This document shows, in pieces, positions 53,808 to 62,718 of a DNA stretch of 64,000 nucleotides (its first letter is position 1; the number at the start of each line of letters is the position of its first letter). The DNA lies in NCBI RefSeq assembly GCF_004916975.1, contig NZ_STGQ01000001.1, forward strand, positions 3,093,674 to 3,157,673, written 5' to 3'. Made by a program: the position numbers and the translations under genes. The DNA is from Paenibacillus dokdonensis (lineage in GTDB: Bacteria; Bacillota; Bacilli; Paenibacillales; Paenibacillaceae). The notes under the pieces are model-generated. The model was given only the letters and a program-made list of their open reading frames with translations, searched no databases and had not been told where the DNA came from.

Positions 53808-54080
53808 TTATACGCTTGCGTTTTCCAGCTCGGGTACAAGAATTTCAAATACTTTGCCATGCTGCAAAATCGTTGTGCCACGGGACTTGTCTCTCATGAC
53901 GACAACTTCGGGTTTAGTGGACATGCGGTCCAGGTAATGCTCGGGAACATCGCCGGAGTGGCTGACCGTGATTCCTTCGAACTCTTTTTCTTCGTTCTCT
54001 ACAAGTTCGGCCTCCATCACTTGATCCATAATATCAGAAAATATTTCAAAATTGTCAGTATATACTGAGATGCATTTCAT
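53808..54080 (-). CDS. Small conserved-looking hypothetical protein
   Basis: 90 aa from the ATG at 54080 with AAGGATGG upstream. Acidic, alpha/beta-like: KCISVYTDNFEIFSDIMDQV at the start, EFEGITVSHSGDVPEHYLDRM in the middle, VVVMRDKSRGTTILQHGKVFEILVP near the end. No signal peptide or membrane span. Its own terminator follows. I do not recognise a function. Confidence 0.8.
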   Translation of the reverse strand: MKCISVYTDNFEIFSDIMDQVMEAELVENEEKEFEGITVSHSGDVPEHYLDRMSTKPEVVVMRDKSRGTTILQHGKVFEILVPELENASV

Positions 54081-54130
54081 GTTTATCCCATCCTTCTCCA
54101 TCTTTGTAGTTCCTATCCTGCTACATAAAA

Positions 54131-54164
54131 TGAACTAAAGTTTAACATCCCTTTCTTTAGTTCA
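54131..54164. repeat. Short element with GAACTAAAG terminal inverted repeats
   Basis: TGAACTAAAG and CTTTAGTTCA bound a 34-base unit lying between nth and the 90-aa gene. The same ends bound a 75-base unit at 57725-57799. In RNA from nth it would form a hairpin followed by ATTTTAT, so it may also end that transcript. Confidence 0.55.
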
Positions 54165-54174
54165 AATTATATTG

Positions 54175-54837
54175 TTACTTATCTTTTCTGATTTGGGACG
54201 TCTTCATACGTTTTTTTCCTTCGCGGCATACATCAAGCAGCGGGCATACCTGGCATTTCGGATTCTGGGCTTTGCAGTGATATCGTCCGAAAAAGATCAA
54301 GCGGTGATGCGTTAAGGTCCACTCTTCACGCGGCACCTGCTTCATCAGCTTCTTTTCCACTTCCAGCACGGAATCTTTCCAATTTGCCAGACCCAGCCGT
54401 TTGGATACCCTTTCCACATGCGTATCCACGGCAATCGCCGGTACATCAAAAGCATTGGAGACCACCACATTGGCCGTCTTGCGGCCAACCCCAGGAAGTT
54501 TCACAAGCTCATCATGCTCCCGCGGCACTTCACCGCCGTATTGTTCCATGAGCAGCATACATAGATTACGAATATGCTTTGCTTTATTCCGGAAAAGACC
54601 GATTCTACGGATATCCTGTTCGAGCTCCTCTAAAGGAACTGCCACATAATCTTCCGGAGACTTGTACTTTTGGAACAAATCCTTGGTGACCTTATTCACC
54701 GTTTCGTCCGTACATTGTGCGGACAACAAAACGGCAATGGTCAGTTCAAAAGCATTGCTGTGGTTTAATTCACAATGGGCATCGGGAAACAATTCACCGA
54801 TGGTATCGAGTATATAACGTACGGTTGCTGCCTTCAT
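54175..54837 (-). CDS. nth: Endonuclease III
   Basis: 220 aa DNA glycosylase/AP lyase for oxidised pyrimidines. The helix-hairpin-helix LPGVGRKTA gives Lys120 and the following AVDTHVERV gives Asp138, the same numbers as the E. coli catalytic pair. The C-terminal iron-sulfur cysteines are CKAQNPKCQVCPLLDVC (C-x6-C-x2-C-x5-C). It is downstream of the SLH gene but separated by a strong terminator. Confidence 0.96.
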   Translation of the reverse strand: MKAATVRYILDTIGELFPDAHCELNHSNAFELTIAVLLSAQCTDETVNKVTKDLFQKYKSPEDYVAVPLEELEQDIRRIGLFRNKAKHIRNLCMLLMEQYGGEVPREHDELVKLPGVGRKTANVVVSNAFDVPAIAVDTHVERVSKRLGLANWKDSVLEVEKKLMKQVPREEWTLTHHRLIFFGRYHCKAQNPKCQVCPLLDVCREGKKRMKTSQIRKDK

Positions 54838-54855
54838 CGCTTACGTACCTCCTGC

Positions 54856-54899
54856 AAAAAAAACGTCTTGATACGGGTAAGACTTCCCGTATCAAGACG
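54856..54899 (-). terminator. Terminator of the SLH-protein gene
   Basis: Fourteen-base perfect arms (CGTCTTGATACGGG and complement) around an 8-base loop, then eight Ts on the minus strand. Confidence 0.93.
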
Positions 54900-54928
54900 G
54901 TGTATCTCATGACCATTCCCATAGCATA

Positions 54929-57661
54929 CTATTGTTTCTGTATCTCGACAATCGTTCCATTGTTTAAATACAGTACAATATTATCATTTTCTTTCAGGGA
55001 TTGCACGGTCAAAGTCGTATCTCCTTGATGAATGTAAGCAGCCGGGGACAGCGTATAATGGCTGGTATCATTGACATTTTGACGTTTCACATATATTTCC
55101 TTCGCATAACTGTCATATTTCCAGAAGGTTTGGTTCGTTATATTCAGCACTTTCACGACCGAATTGCCGTCAGCATCCTTACGCACTTCTACACGGTTAC
55201 CTGTTGTAACATTGCTGAGGTTAAGCGCACTTCCGGCATCATTCATAATTTTGGATGCATTATCCAGCTTAAAGGTTTCTGTTGTTCCTCCATAATTCTT
55301 GACTGTAATGCTTGGTGATGCGGAGGAAGTGTTCACGGCAGTCACTTCACCGGTCGTCAGCTTTACAACCTGTACAGCTGCTGGTGTAATCCCATTGAAG
55401 GTAACATTCAACAGCTGACCCGAACGGAGCTCTTGCACAGTAATCTCTTGTCCGTTGTCACCTGTAAGAGTTGATTTGTCCACATAGAATTGGCTGATGA
55501 TTCCATCCTTTTTCACCGTGACACGGGAGTTGTTATAATCAACATCCACAATCTCAAACTGAACATTTGATTTTACCTGGATCGATTGAATGGCATCCTG
55601 TGTCGCACTCAGCACAGCCGCAATCTCACTTCCCACTTTGACATCGGACAGGGATGTGCTGCTCTTGCCGTATACCTGAACAACTGGATTCGTGAACGGC
55701 AGCGTCATGCTTTGTCCGTCAGCGGTCAGCAGCGTAAGCTTTTTGCCTGCCAGATCGAGAGAAGATACTTTTCCTTCATATTGATAAATCACTTCAAGTG
55801 ACAACGCCCGGTTTGTCAGGTAAGTGATATTAACCTTGCGACCGTTAATCAGATATGGTTCGATTCCAGCCAAAGTCGGATTGGGAGAATTATAAGTCAA
55901 TTTGGTCTTCTCATCAATGGAAACAACATATGGCTTCTTGTTCGCATCCAGAAGGGTCAGAAGTTTGCTTTTTGGTTCATACTGAACGATGGTGGCACCC
56001 TTCTTCTGTTCCATCTGACGGTTCATCACTTGAATTTTGGTAACCTGATCCTGAGGATTCAGCGTGATTTCCACCTGATCCCCGTTTACGGAATCAGCAA
56101 TCAAGTCCCCCAGCACTGGAGAAGCGATACCGCTGATCACAAGCTCCGGCTTATCCGTGAGAAGCTTCACTTCAAGCTGTCCTCCATCACGTTTGTATGT
56201 AATGGTGGCATTGTTAGCCCCGACTTCATACAGAGAACCGCGTATTGTTCTTTCCACACCTTGGGTCACTTCAATCGATTCAATCAGATTGTTTTTAACG
56301 GTGTAATTAATGACTGCCCCATTCTTCAATTCAGATGGTGAGAGGAGCTGATTCTGATATTTTACGATCAGGCTGTCATCCCATGTGTAGCTTTCCATCG
56401 CACCGGATGAATTTTTGACAACCAGTGATTTGGAGGCTGTATCCACGCTTTGAAGGGTACCGTTGCCACTCTTATTGATAATTCCCGATTTGACCTGAAT
56501 GATAACCGGCTTTTTCGCAGAACTGAATGTTTCTTGTTGAATCTGGATTTTACTGCCTACGACCAATGCAGTCGGATCAATTTTAGATCCATTTTGATCC
56601 AGGAAAGATGTTCCGGCGTCATAAGTGAACTCCTTGAACGTGTTGTTGGTCTCCAGCCAGATGATGTTGCCAGGCGAAAGCTTCTGGAAAGTTCCTTCTA
56701 CGCTCTCAAGCTGCAATTTAGAGTCTGTGACTTCTACATATGCAGTTTTGTTCGTGCTGCCAATGACCATCACTTTCGTGTATGGCTTCAAATCAGCAAA
56801 GCTGATTTTGTTATCAGAATCACTGGTGTAATATACCGTTGAACTATCCAGTGCATAAGTACGGATGCTTCCATCCACATACAGATCGAGCTTGTTGGTA
56901 CCCAATCCGGTTACGATGCCCTCGGCAGAGTTGTTATATTTCACGCCATTAAGTGCTTCTGCACGGCTGAAGAAGGTTGCGAGCTGGGCGCGGGTCACTG
57001 AACCTTGAGGATCAAACCGGTTGCCGTCTACGCCGTTAGTCAGTCCAAGCTCCAGAGCCGCGTTAACGAATCCTCTCTTGGAAGCGGATATTTTACCGTT
57101 GTCTGCAAACGTCGTTGCTTTGGATGCCATCGAAGCCGCATCGCTTTCTTTGCCGAGCGCACGAATGAGAACTTCAGTGATCCATTCCCGGCTCGCTTTT
57201 CGTTCGCCCCAGATTTCCTTGGAATTCACTGCAGCATTCTCGGAGGTTTTATCCAGGAGATTTTGCTGAAGTGCCAAAGCCACATACGGCTTAAAATAGT
57301 TGTTCACCTGCAGATTGGCAGGCAGTGCCACAGCAGAGTTATTGCTGATTTTATCCTCTAAACCTGCAAACCGGATCGCCATCGTAACAGCTTCCTGCTG
57401 AGTAACAGAATCATTCGGACGGAACAGGCCATTATTACCCAACAGTATTCCTTGGGATGCCAGCTTATAGATATGTTTTTCGGCCCAATACCCGCTTTTG
57501 ACATCGCTGAAGAGGCCGCTTGCCGTCACGGATGCTGAGGTTGTTGTTGCTGTTGTGTCTGCGAATACGGCAGTGCCGGTACCCAGTGCCATCATGCCTA
57601 CGATGACGGCTGATACTACTTTTTTAGAATGTGATGAAGAATTGCTGCGTTTGGAAACCAT
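54929..57661 (-). CDS. S-layer homology (SLH) domain surface protein
   Basis: 910 aa. Signal peptide with VFADT near residue 33-36. Three SLH domains at the N-terminus: FSDVKSGYWAEKHIYKL (about 51), VNNYFKPYVALAL (about 119), and FADNGKISASKRGFVNAALE (about 184) ending VTRAQLATFFSRA. They anchor the protein to pyruvylated wall polymer. The remaining 650 residues are Ser/Thr/Val-rich and beta-repeat-like with recurrent VTxxD/KxxxVxxxG stretches and no recognised enzyme domain. Single gene with a structured leader and a strong terminator. Confidence 0.9.
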   Translation of the reverse strand: MVSKRSNSSSHSKKVVSAVIVGMMALGTGTAVFADTTATTTSASVTASGLFSDVKSGYWAEKHIYKLASQGILLGNNGLFRPNDSVTQQEAVTMAIRFAGLEDKISNNSAVALPANLQVNNYFKPYVALALQQNLLDKTSENAAVNSKEIWGERKASREWITEVLIRALGKESDAASMASKATTFADNGKISASKRGFVNAALELGLTNGVDGNRFDPQGSVTRAQLATFFSRAEALNGVKYNNSAEGIVTGLGTNKLDLYVDGSIRTYALDSSTVYYTSDSDNKISFADLKPYTKVMVIGSTNKTAYVEVTDSKLQLESVEGTFQKLSPGNIIWLETNNTFKEFTYDAGTSFLDQNGSKIDPTALVVGSKIQIQQETFSSAKKPVIIQVKSGIINKSGNGTLQSVDTASKSLVVKNSSGAMESYTWDDSLIVKYQNQLLSPSELKNGAVINYTVKNNLIESIEVTQGVERTIRGSLYEVGANNATITYKRDGGQLEVKLLTDKPELVISGIASPVLGDLIADSVNGDQVEITLNPQDQVTKIQVMNRQMEQKKGATIVQYEPKSKLLTLLDANKKPYVVSIDEKTKLTYNSPNPTLAGIEPYLINGRKVNITYLTNRALSLEVIYQYEGKVSSLDLAGKKLTLLTADGQSMTLPFTNPVVQVYGKSSTSLSDVKVGSEIAAVLSATQDAIQSIQVKSNVQFEIVDVDYNNSRVTVKKDGIISQFYVDKSTLTGDNGQEITVQELRSGQLLNVTFNGITPAAVQVVKLTTGEVTAVNTSSASPSITVKNYGGTTETFKLDNASKIMNDAGSALNLSNVTTGNRVEVRKDADGNSVVKVLNITNQTFWKYDSYAKEIYVKRQNVNDTSHYTLSPAAYIHQGDTTLTVQSLKENDNIVLYLNNGTIVEIQKQ

Positions 57662-57684
57662 TCTTTTTCCCCTTTCTCAAATAA

Positions 57685-57708
57685 GGATTGTGCCGTATGG
57701 CATAATCC
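57685..57708 (-). promoter_or_regulatory. Leader hairpin before the SLH gene ribosome site
   Basis: Ten-base arms (GGATTATGCC and GGCACAATCC, one mismatch) around a 4-base loop, ending about 8 bases before the AAAGGGG ribosome site. It could affect translation or mRNA life. Confidence 0.5.
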
Positions 57709-57724
57709 CGAAAATAAACAGAAA

Positions 57725-57799
57725 GAACTAAAGAGATTGCGTCCCTGCCTGATGACCCTTAAGGCCACCCGGCAAAATCGGGAGCGCAAACTTTAGTTC
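57725..57799. repeat. 75-base element with GAACTAAAG terminal inverted repeats
   Basis: GAACTAAAG (57725-57733) and CTTTAGTTC (57791-57799) enclose sequence that folds almost end to end: next inner pairs TTGCG/CGCAA, TCCC/GGGA, TGCC/GGCA and GGTGGCC/GGTCATC around a TTAAG loop. It lies between gerM-1 and the SLH gene. The outer ends equal those of the 34-base unit at 54131. It may be a small mobile-like repeat (MITE) or a structured leader RNA. Confidence 0.55.
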
Positions 57800-57876
57800 A
57801 TTTCATATCCACAAAAATCACGCCTATATGATATTCGACAAGAAGGCCTTAAGCTCCTGCTTTTGCCCTAATTTTT

Positions 57877-58536
57877 TCAGTGTCTTGTCAAAGGATGCTC
57901 CAGATCGACATGACCCATCAGACTTTCCACCTTCGCACCGTCTACCAGAAGTTCAACGGTTTTGACCTCGTCAAATTGGAACATCGTCTTGGTCAATGCA
58001 TCCAAAGCATACTGTTCGCCACCGGCTCCCAGTCTCGCCTCGTCAGGCATATGAATGTCCATGGTGATTTCACCGTTTTTAAAATCAAGCTTTTTCAGCT
58101 CGATTTTCCCCCATAGCGGAACCAGCTCAGACTTGCCGCTGGACTGAAGAGCCTTGAAGGCTTCCTCATATTTTCCAGCTTCATTCTTAAAGCTGATTTC
58201 CTTTTGGGATTTTTTCAAATCCAATTCCTGAGGATCGGTATAATAAACATCAATCATTTCTTTTTTAGCGGTTGACTCCGTTGTTTGGGAAGATGAATCG
58301 GTTGATGACCCTTTGGACGGATCATCTTGCGCGGTTCCTGCCTCGCTGCCTTTATCATCGCTTCCCGTTTTATCCTCAGGAGCAGTCTCATCACTGCCGC
58401 TTCCTGTTGTTTGCTGCTCCCCGGAGACTGTCTCTTGCTGTCCGCTTTCCGGCGCGGTTGTCGGCTTCTGGCCGCAGCCGGCCGAGGCAATCATCACCAA
58501 AGCCAAAATGCCTGCACACCATAATTTCCTACTCAT
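57877..58536 (-). CDS. GerMN-domain lipoprotein, copy 1
   Basis: 219 aa. Lipoprotein signal with Cys21 in IASAGCGQKP, then a Ser/Thr/Glu/Asp-rich linker of about 65 residues, then one GerMN domain (about 95-215): IDVYYTDPQELDLKKSQ, YEEAFKALQSSGKSELVPLWG, EARLGAGGEQYALDAL. GerM-type proteins act in spore germination and sporulation. It follows amidase copy 1 by 29 bases. It is a clear paralogue of 60295-60930: same Cys position and near-identical C-terminus (LMGHVDLEHPLTR versus LMGHVDLDHPMTR). Confidence 0.9.
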   Translation of the reverse strand: MSRKLWCAGILALVMIASAGCGQKPTTAPESGQQETVSGEQQTTGSGSDETAPEDKTGSDDKGSEAGTAQDDPSKGSSTDSSSQTTESTAKKEMIDVYYTDPQELDLKKSQKEISFKNEAGKYEEAFKALQSSGKSELVPLWGKIELKKLDFKNGEITMDIHMPDEARLGAGGEQYALDALTKTMFQFDEVKTVELLVDGAKVESLMGHVDLEHPLTRH

Positions 58537-58565
58537 TCACTGCCGCCTCCTTAAGGGGACATTCC

Positions 58566-60023
58566 TTATTGAACACCCAGATATTCTTTAATTCCATTTA
58601 CGACCCCTTGAGCAACGCGTTGTTGAACGCTTTCGGTGAACAATGTAGCTTCATCCTTTTTGTTGCTGAGGTATCCGACTTCAAGAAGAACCGCCGGCAT
58701 TTTCGTTTCCCGGATGACGTGGAAGTTACCATAACGAACTCCACGGTCCGAAAGACCCGTAGCTTGTACCAGATATTTGTGCATGACATTGGCAAACGCC
58801 TTGCTCGCGTCTCGCTGATAGTAGGTTTCGCTGCCGGAAGCCGCCGAAGAACCTGCACTGTTAGCATGAATCGATACAAACACATCTGCTTTCAAGTCAT
58901 TGGCAATCTTGACGCGATCCTTCAATTCGAGGAACGTATCATCACTGCGTGTAAGCACAACATCAATGTTTGGTTCCTGTTTCAGGAGTTTTTCAACCTT
59001 CAAAACAATGGCAAGATTGAAATCCTTCTCCTTTTTGCCCGTAACGCCAGTTGTACCCGGGTCGTGAGCTCCATGTCCTGCATCAATAACGACGATTTTC
59101 TTTCCGCTGCCACCAATTGGCTTCGACGGCGTACCGGAGTCTGAAGTATTCAAGTCGACGATGTACAAACCATTCTCATTGGTCAGCTTGTAATTTTTCG
59201 CATAGTTCAGATCAACAACGACCCTTACCGTTGAAGGATTATTGTTATAGAGCGAATATCTGACTTGCGAAACGTCAGGATACCCGCTGATATCCAGCGA
59301 TCCCATCGAATTTTGATCGAGAGGTGAATTGCTGCTGCTGAAGCTATCCGAAAATTTTGCGTTTTCCAAATCGATAACAATCCGGTCAGGACCGCTCATT
59401 TTGAAAGCATTCACTTTGGCTTGTCCATTCGTTGCAATCATCAGGCGATTGTCACTGAAACTGATTCCATTTACCTGAGCCGCCGATGTACTGCCCGTAT
59501 TGCTGCCGCCGTTACCCGATCCTGTTCCCGGAGTCGCTTCTCCGCCGTTTCCGGCACCTGTTCCTGCGTCCCCGTTTCCAGTTTCAATTTCTTGGGTATA
59601 TAAGTATACGATCTTCTTAATATTGTCCCAATTCACTTTAAGCCCCATTTGTTCACTGACGAAGCGTATAGGTACGATCACGGTATCTGTACGCAAAATG
59701 GGTGCGATGTTCAAGGATACTTTTGTTCCATTCACATCGGCTGTTTTTTGATTAACTACAAGTTTGATGACCTTAGAATCTTTTTTTATGGTTACCGTGC
59801 GCGTCTTTTGTTCCCATGCGACGTCAAACCCTAGATTCTCTCCGACGACACGAAATGGAATCATGATATTACCATTCACATTTTCCACTTTTGCATTTCC
59901 TGACAGACTCAGTTGCTTGTCATCCAGAAAAATTTTGGCACTGCCTGCCGCAGCCTGTCCATTGTGAGGAAACGCCAAAATGAAGACAAATAACAACACT
60001 GCCATAAAACCAAACTTCTTCAT
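58566..60023 (-). CDS. N-acetylmuramoyl-L-alanine amidase, copy 1
   Basis: 485 aa. Signal peptide to about 24 (NGQAAA); copper-amine-oxidase-N domain about 30-135 (GNIMIPFRVVGENLGFDVAW); Gly-rich linker about 150-183; AMIN domain about 185-285 (KMSGPDRIVIDLENAKF); amidase_3 about 305-485 with zinc ligands in VVIDAGHGAHDPG, KKEKDFNLA and SIHANS and catalytic Glu in LLEVGYLSN. It cuts the amide between MurNAc and L-Ala. Operon partner is gerM copy 1; duplicated pair at 60295-62476. Confidence 0.93.
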   Translation of the reverse strand: MKKFGFMAVLLFVFILAFPHNGQAAAGSAKIFLDDKQLSLSGNAKVENVNGNIMIPFRVVGENLGFDVAWEQKTRTVTIKKDSKVIKLVVNQKTADVNGTKVSLNIAPILRTDTVIVPIRFVSEQMGLKVNWDNIKKIVYLYTQEIETGNGDAGTGAGNGGEATPGTGSGNGGSNTGSTSAAQVNGISFSDNRLMIATNGQAKVNAFKMSGPDRIVIDLENAKFSDSFSSSNSPLDQNSMGSLDISGYPDVSQVRYSLYNNNPSTVRVVVDLNYAKNYKLTNENGLYIVDLNTSDSGTPSKPIGGSGKKIVVIDAGHGAHDPGTTGVTGKKEKDFNLAIVLKVEKLLKQEPNIDVVLTRSDDTFLELKDRVKIANDLKADVFVSIHANSAGSSAASGSETYYQRDASKAFANVMHKYLVQATGLSDRGVRYGNFHVIRETKMPAVLLEVGYLSNKKDEATLFTESVQQRVAQGVVNGIKEYLGVQ

Positions 60024-60224
60024 TCTTCACCCCTACCATTCTAAAATTTTTGTCATTAGCTCTGCCGTTTCGGCTTAGGCTTTCATTCGACATCACCAGA
60101 CATCTATTAGACGCTCTATGCTTCGAAAAGTTGCGAATATATTCCTCTTTATGCAAAACTTAATCTATGCCTTAAGGTAGACAAGGTTAGTAGTTTATGC
60201 TTACTTACTCATAGGATATCAACA

Positions 60225-60269
60225 GAAAAAGACCGCAAGCACGGGATTAACCCTATATGCTCGCGGTCT
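60225..60269 (-). terminator. Terminator of the second amidase-GerM pair
   Basis: AGACCGCGAGCA and TGCTTGCGGTCT (12 bases, one wobble), with inner GGGTTAATCCC folding, then TTTTT on the minus strand. Confidence 0.88.
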
Positions 60270-60294
60270 CTTGACTATATTTAATTCTATAAAA

Positions 60295-60930
60295 TTAGTT
60301 CCTTGTCATCGGATGATCCAGGTCTACATGACCCATCAGGCTTTCGACCTGCTGCCCATCGACCAGAAGTTCAATCGTTTGGACTTCCTTGAATTGGAAC
60401 ATCGTTTGGGATAATGCATCAAGAGCGAATTGTTCACCGCCGGCTCCTAGTCGCGCTTCATCCGGCATGTGAATATCCAGCGTCATTGCTCCATCCTTCA
60501 CTTCCATGGATTTCAGCTCAATCTTGCCCCAAAGAGGAATGAGTTCGCTATTTCCGCTATCCTGGAGCGCTTTGAATGCCTCTTGATATTTATCAGAATC
60601 TTTTTTGAAATGGATTTCCTTCTCGCTTTTCTTCAGTTCCATTTCCTGCGGGTCCGTATAATAAACCTCAATGGTTTGCTTCTGGTCTGCGGGTTCATCC
60701 GCTTTCTGATCCGGCTTGTCCACCTGATTATTCGTATTTGCAGTATCTTCGCCCTGGGCAGCATCGGAACCGTTAGAATCATCGGGCTGCGCCGCGTTGA
60801 CATCCGATTGTTCGTTTTGATTTTGTGCTGTTTCCTGCAAAGCAGGGGCTGCTGTCGGCTTTTGTCCGCAGCCTGCTCCTACAACCATAACCATAGCCAG
60901 AAGCGCAGCGCTTAAGAGCTTTTTGTTCAC
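60295..60930 (-). CDS. GerMN-domain lipoprotein, copy 2
   Basis: 211 aa. Lipoprotein Cys21 in VVGAGCGQKP, an Asn/Gln/Asp-rich linker that differs fully from copy 1, then one GerMN domain (about 88-205) with IEVYYTDPQEMELKKSEKEI. Closely similar to 57877-58536 in the domain and C-terminus but diverged in the linker. It follows amidase copy 2 by 28 bases and ends before a strong terminator. Confidence 0.9.
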   Translation of the reverse strand: MNKKLLSAALLAMVMVVGAGCGQKPTAAPALQETAQNQNEQSDVNAAQPDDSNGSDAAQGEDTANTNNQVDKPDQKADEPADQKQTIEVYYTDPQEMELKKSEKEIHFKKDSDKYQEAFKALQDSGNSELIPLWGKIELKSMEVKDGAMTLDIHMPDEARLGAGGEQFALDALSQTMFQFKEVQTIELLVDGQQVESLMGHVDLDHPMTRN

Positions 60931-60958
60931 TTTACCGCCTCCTTAACTAACGAATGAC

Positions 60959-62476
60959 TTATTGAATTCCTAGGTATTCTTTAATGCCGTTTACGATGCC
61001 TTGGGCAACGTTATTTTGCACAGACTCACTGAATAAAGCTGCCTCATCCTTCGGATTGCTCAAGTAACCGACCTCGAGCAGAACGGCAGGCATTTTGGTC
61101 TCGCGGATGACGTGGAAATTTCCGTATTTGACGCCGCGGTCAGGCAATCCCGTCGCCGAGACGAGGTACTTGTGCATGACGTTCGCAAGCGCCTTACTTG
61201 CATCGCGCTGATAGTATGTTTCACTTCCGCTGGCCGCTATAGGCCCGCTGTTGGCATGAATGGAAACAAAAACATCCGCATTCAGGTCATTCGCAATCCT
61301 TGCTCTCTCTTCAAGCTTAAGGAACGTATCGTCACTGCGTGTAAGCACAAAATCTATGTTCGGTTCCTTGGCCAGAAGCTGCCCTACCTTTTGGGCTACA
61401 GCCAGATTGAAGTCTTTTTCCTTTTTCTTCGAATAGCCTAACGTTCCCGGGTCCTGATCTCCATGGCCTGCGTCAATGACCACGACTTTTTTGCCGTTTC
61501 CTCCAACCGGGTTGGTTGGCGTGCTGTCGGACTTGTTCAGGTCAACGATAAGAAGCCCTGAACCCGATGGATCGCTGTATACCGAGTATTCTTTGGGATA
61601 ACTCAAGTCGATGACAACCCTAACGGTTGATGGACTGCTGCTGAAAAGGGAATAACGGATGTTCGTTACATCCGGATAGCCGCTGACATCCAGCTGTCCC
61701 TGATTTCCTGCGACAGCGTTCGCCCCGCCCAGGAAATCGGAAGAGAAGCCCGCATTAGGCAAATCTACAACGATTCGATCCGGACCAGACATTTTAAATA
61801 CCTTAGGGGTAATCGAACCCCCTTGGGAAGCAATCATCAAACGGTTTTCGCTGAAGCTGATACCACTGATCAGGGCATTACCCGTTATAGGCGGCACCGT
61901 AGTCGAGGGATCAGATACTTCACCTGGCTCCGTCGTCGATGTCCCACCCGATGGACTTGTACCAGGCAAAGGATCAGGAACGGGTACGTCCCCATTGCCC
62001 GCGCCTGTTCCGCTTTCGGATTTCGGAGGATCAGATGCCGCCGTTGTAAGGTATACCGTTTGGTTTGCCCCATCCCAGCTCACATGAATTCCCATCTGTT
62101 CACTGACAAAACGTACAGGAACGACCACAATGTTGTTTTGCAGGAGCGGAGGGTTGTCTAAGCTTAATTTTTTTCCATTTACTGTAGCATTCTTTTGATT
62201 CACAATCAGCTCAATTGACTTGCTGTCCTTGCTGATCAGAACCTTTTGCGATTTCTGCTCCCACTTCACATCGAACCCAAGGTTTTCACCGATCACACGG
62301 AAAGGAACCATGGTACTGCCATTCACATTCGTAACCTTGGTATCTTTAGAAACTTTCAGCTCGTTCCCGTCCAGTATAATCTGAACATTCCCTGCCGCGG
62401 CAGCTGCCCGATCCTGAACAGACACCATCATGACGATAAACAGTAACAAAAACAATAAAAATCCGGTTTTTTTCAT
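60959..62476 (-). CDS. N-acetylmuramoyl-L-alanine amidase, copy 2
   Basis: 505 aa. Same order as copy 1: signal peptide (about 1-27), copper-amine-oxidase-N domain (STMVPFRVIGENLGFDVKW), a Pro/Ser/Thr-rich linker about 155-200, AMIN domain (KMSGPDRIVVDLPNAGF) and amidase_3 (VVIDAGHGDQDPG, KKEKDFNLA, SIHANS, LLEVGYLSN). Linkers differ in length and composition between copies while the catalytic domains are nearly the same. First gene of its pair. Confidence 0.93.
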   Translation of the reverse strand: MKKTGFLLFLLLFIVMMVSVQDRAAAAAGNVQIILDGNELKVSKDTKVTNVNGSTMVPFRVIGENLGFDVKWEQKSQKVLISKDSKSIELIVNQKNATVNGKKLSLDNPPLLQNNIVVVPVRFVSEQMGIHVSWDGANQTVYLTTAASDPPKSESGTGAGNGDVPVPDPLPGTSPSGGTSTTEPGEVSDPSTTVPPITGNALISGISFSENRLMIASQGGSITPKVFKMSGPDRIVVDLPNAGFSSDFLGGANAVAGNQGQLDVSGYPDVTNIRYSLFSSSPSTVRVVIDLSYPKEYSVYSDPSGSGLLIVDLNKSDSTPTNPVGGNGKKVVVIDAGHGDQDPGTLGYSKKKEKDFNLAVAQKVGQLLAKEPNIDFVLTRSDDTFLKLEERARIANDLNADVFVSIHANSGPIAASGSETYYQRDASKALANVMHKYLVSATGLPDRGVKYGNFHVIRETKMPAVLLEVGYLSNPKDEAALFSESVQNNVAQGIVNGIKEYLGIQ

Positions 62477-62645
62477 TATCCACCTCTGCCAAACTAAATT
62501 TTTTGCCGATTCTTGGGCATGAAAAACAAATATATATAAAAAAAATCATTATCATCGGAATATAGGACAATATTCGCCACCAGGAACCCATTTTCCTCCT
62601 GGAACATTTCATTTTTTTACCTTTTTCAATTTTTCCTGTGCTCAA

Positions 62646-62688
62646 CAAAAAAAGACTTCTATATCCCGCGAAGGAAATATAGAAGCCT
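62646..62688 (-). terminator. Terminator of the leu operon
   Basis: AGGCTTCTATAT pairs with ATATAGAAGTCT (one mismatch) on the minus strand, followed by TTTTTT. It lies 30 bases after leuD. Confidence 0.85.
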
Positions 62689-62718
62689 TCCAATTTTAAA
62701 GATCAGGCGCAGGCAAGA

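Noticed and set aside
57725..57799. Cyclic-di-GMP or cyclic-di-AMP riboswitch
   Set aside because: GGGACGCAA recalls the cyclic-di-GMP-I class, but the other conserved core segments of either class are missing and the fold is a single rod.
62346..62693. 115-aa minus-strand frame
   Set aside because: It overlaps the start of amidase copy 2 and its likely promoter region and resembles no family; the hydrophobic stretch comes from AT-rich DNA.
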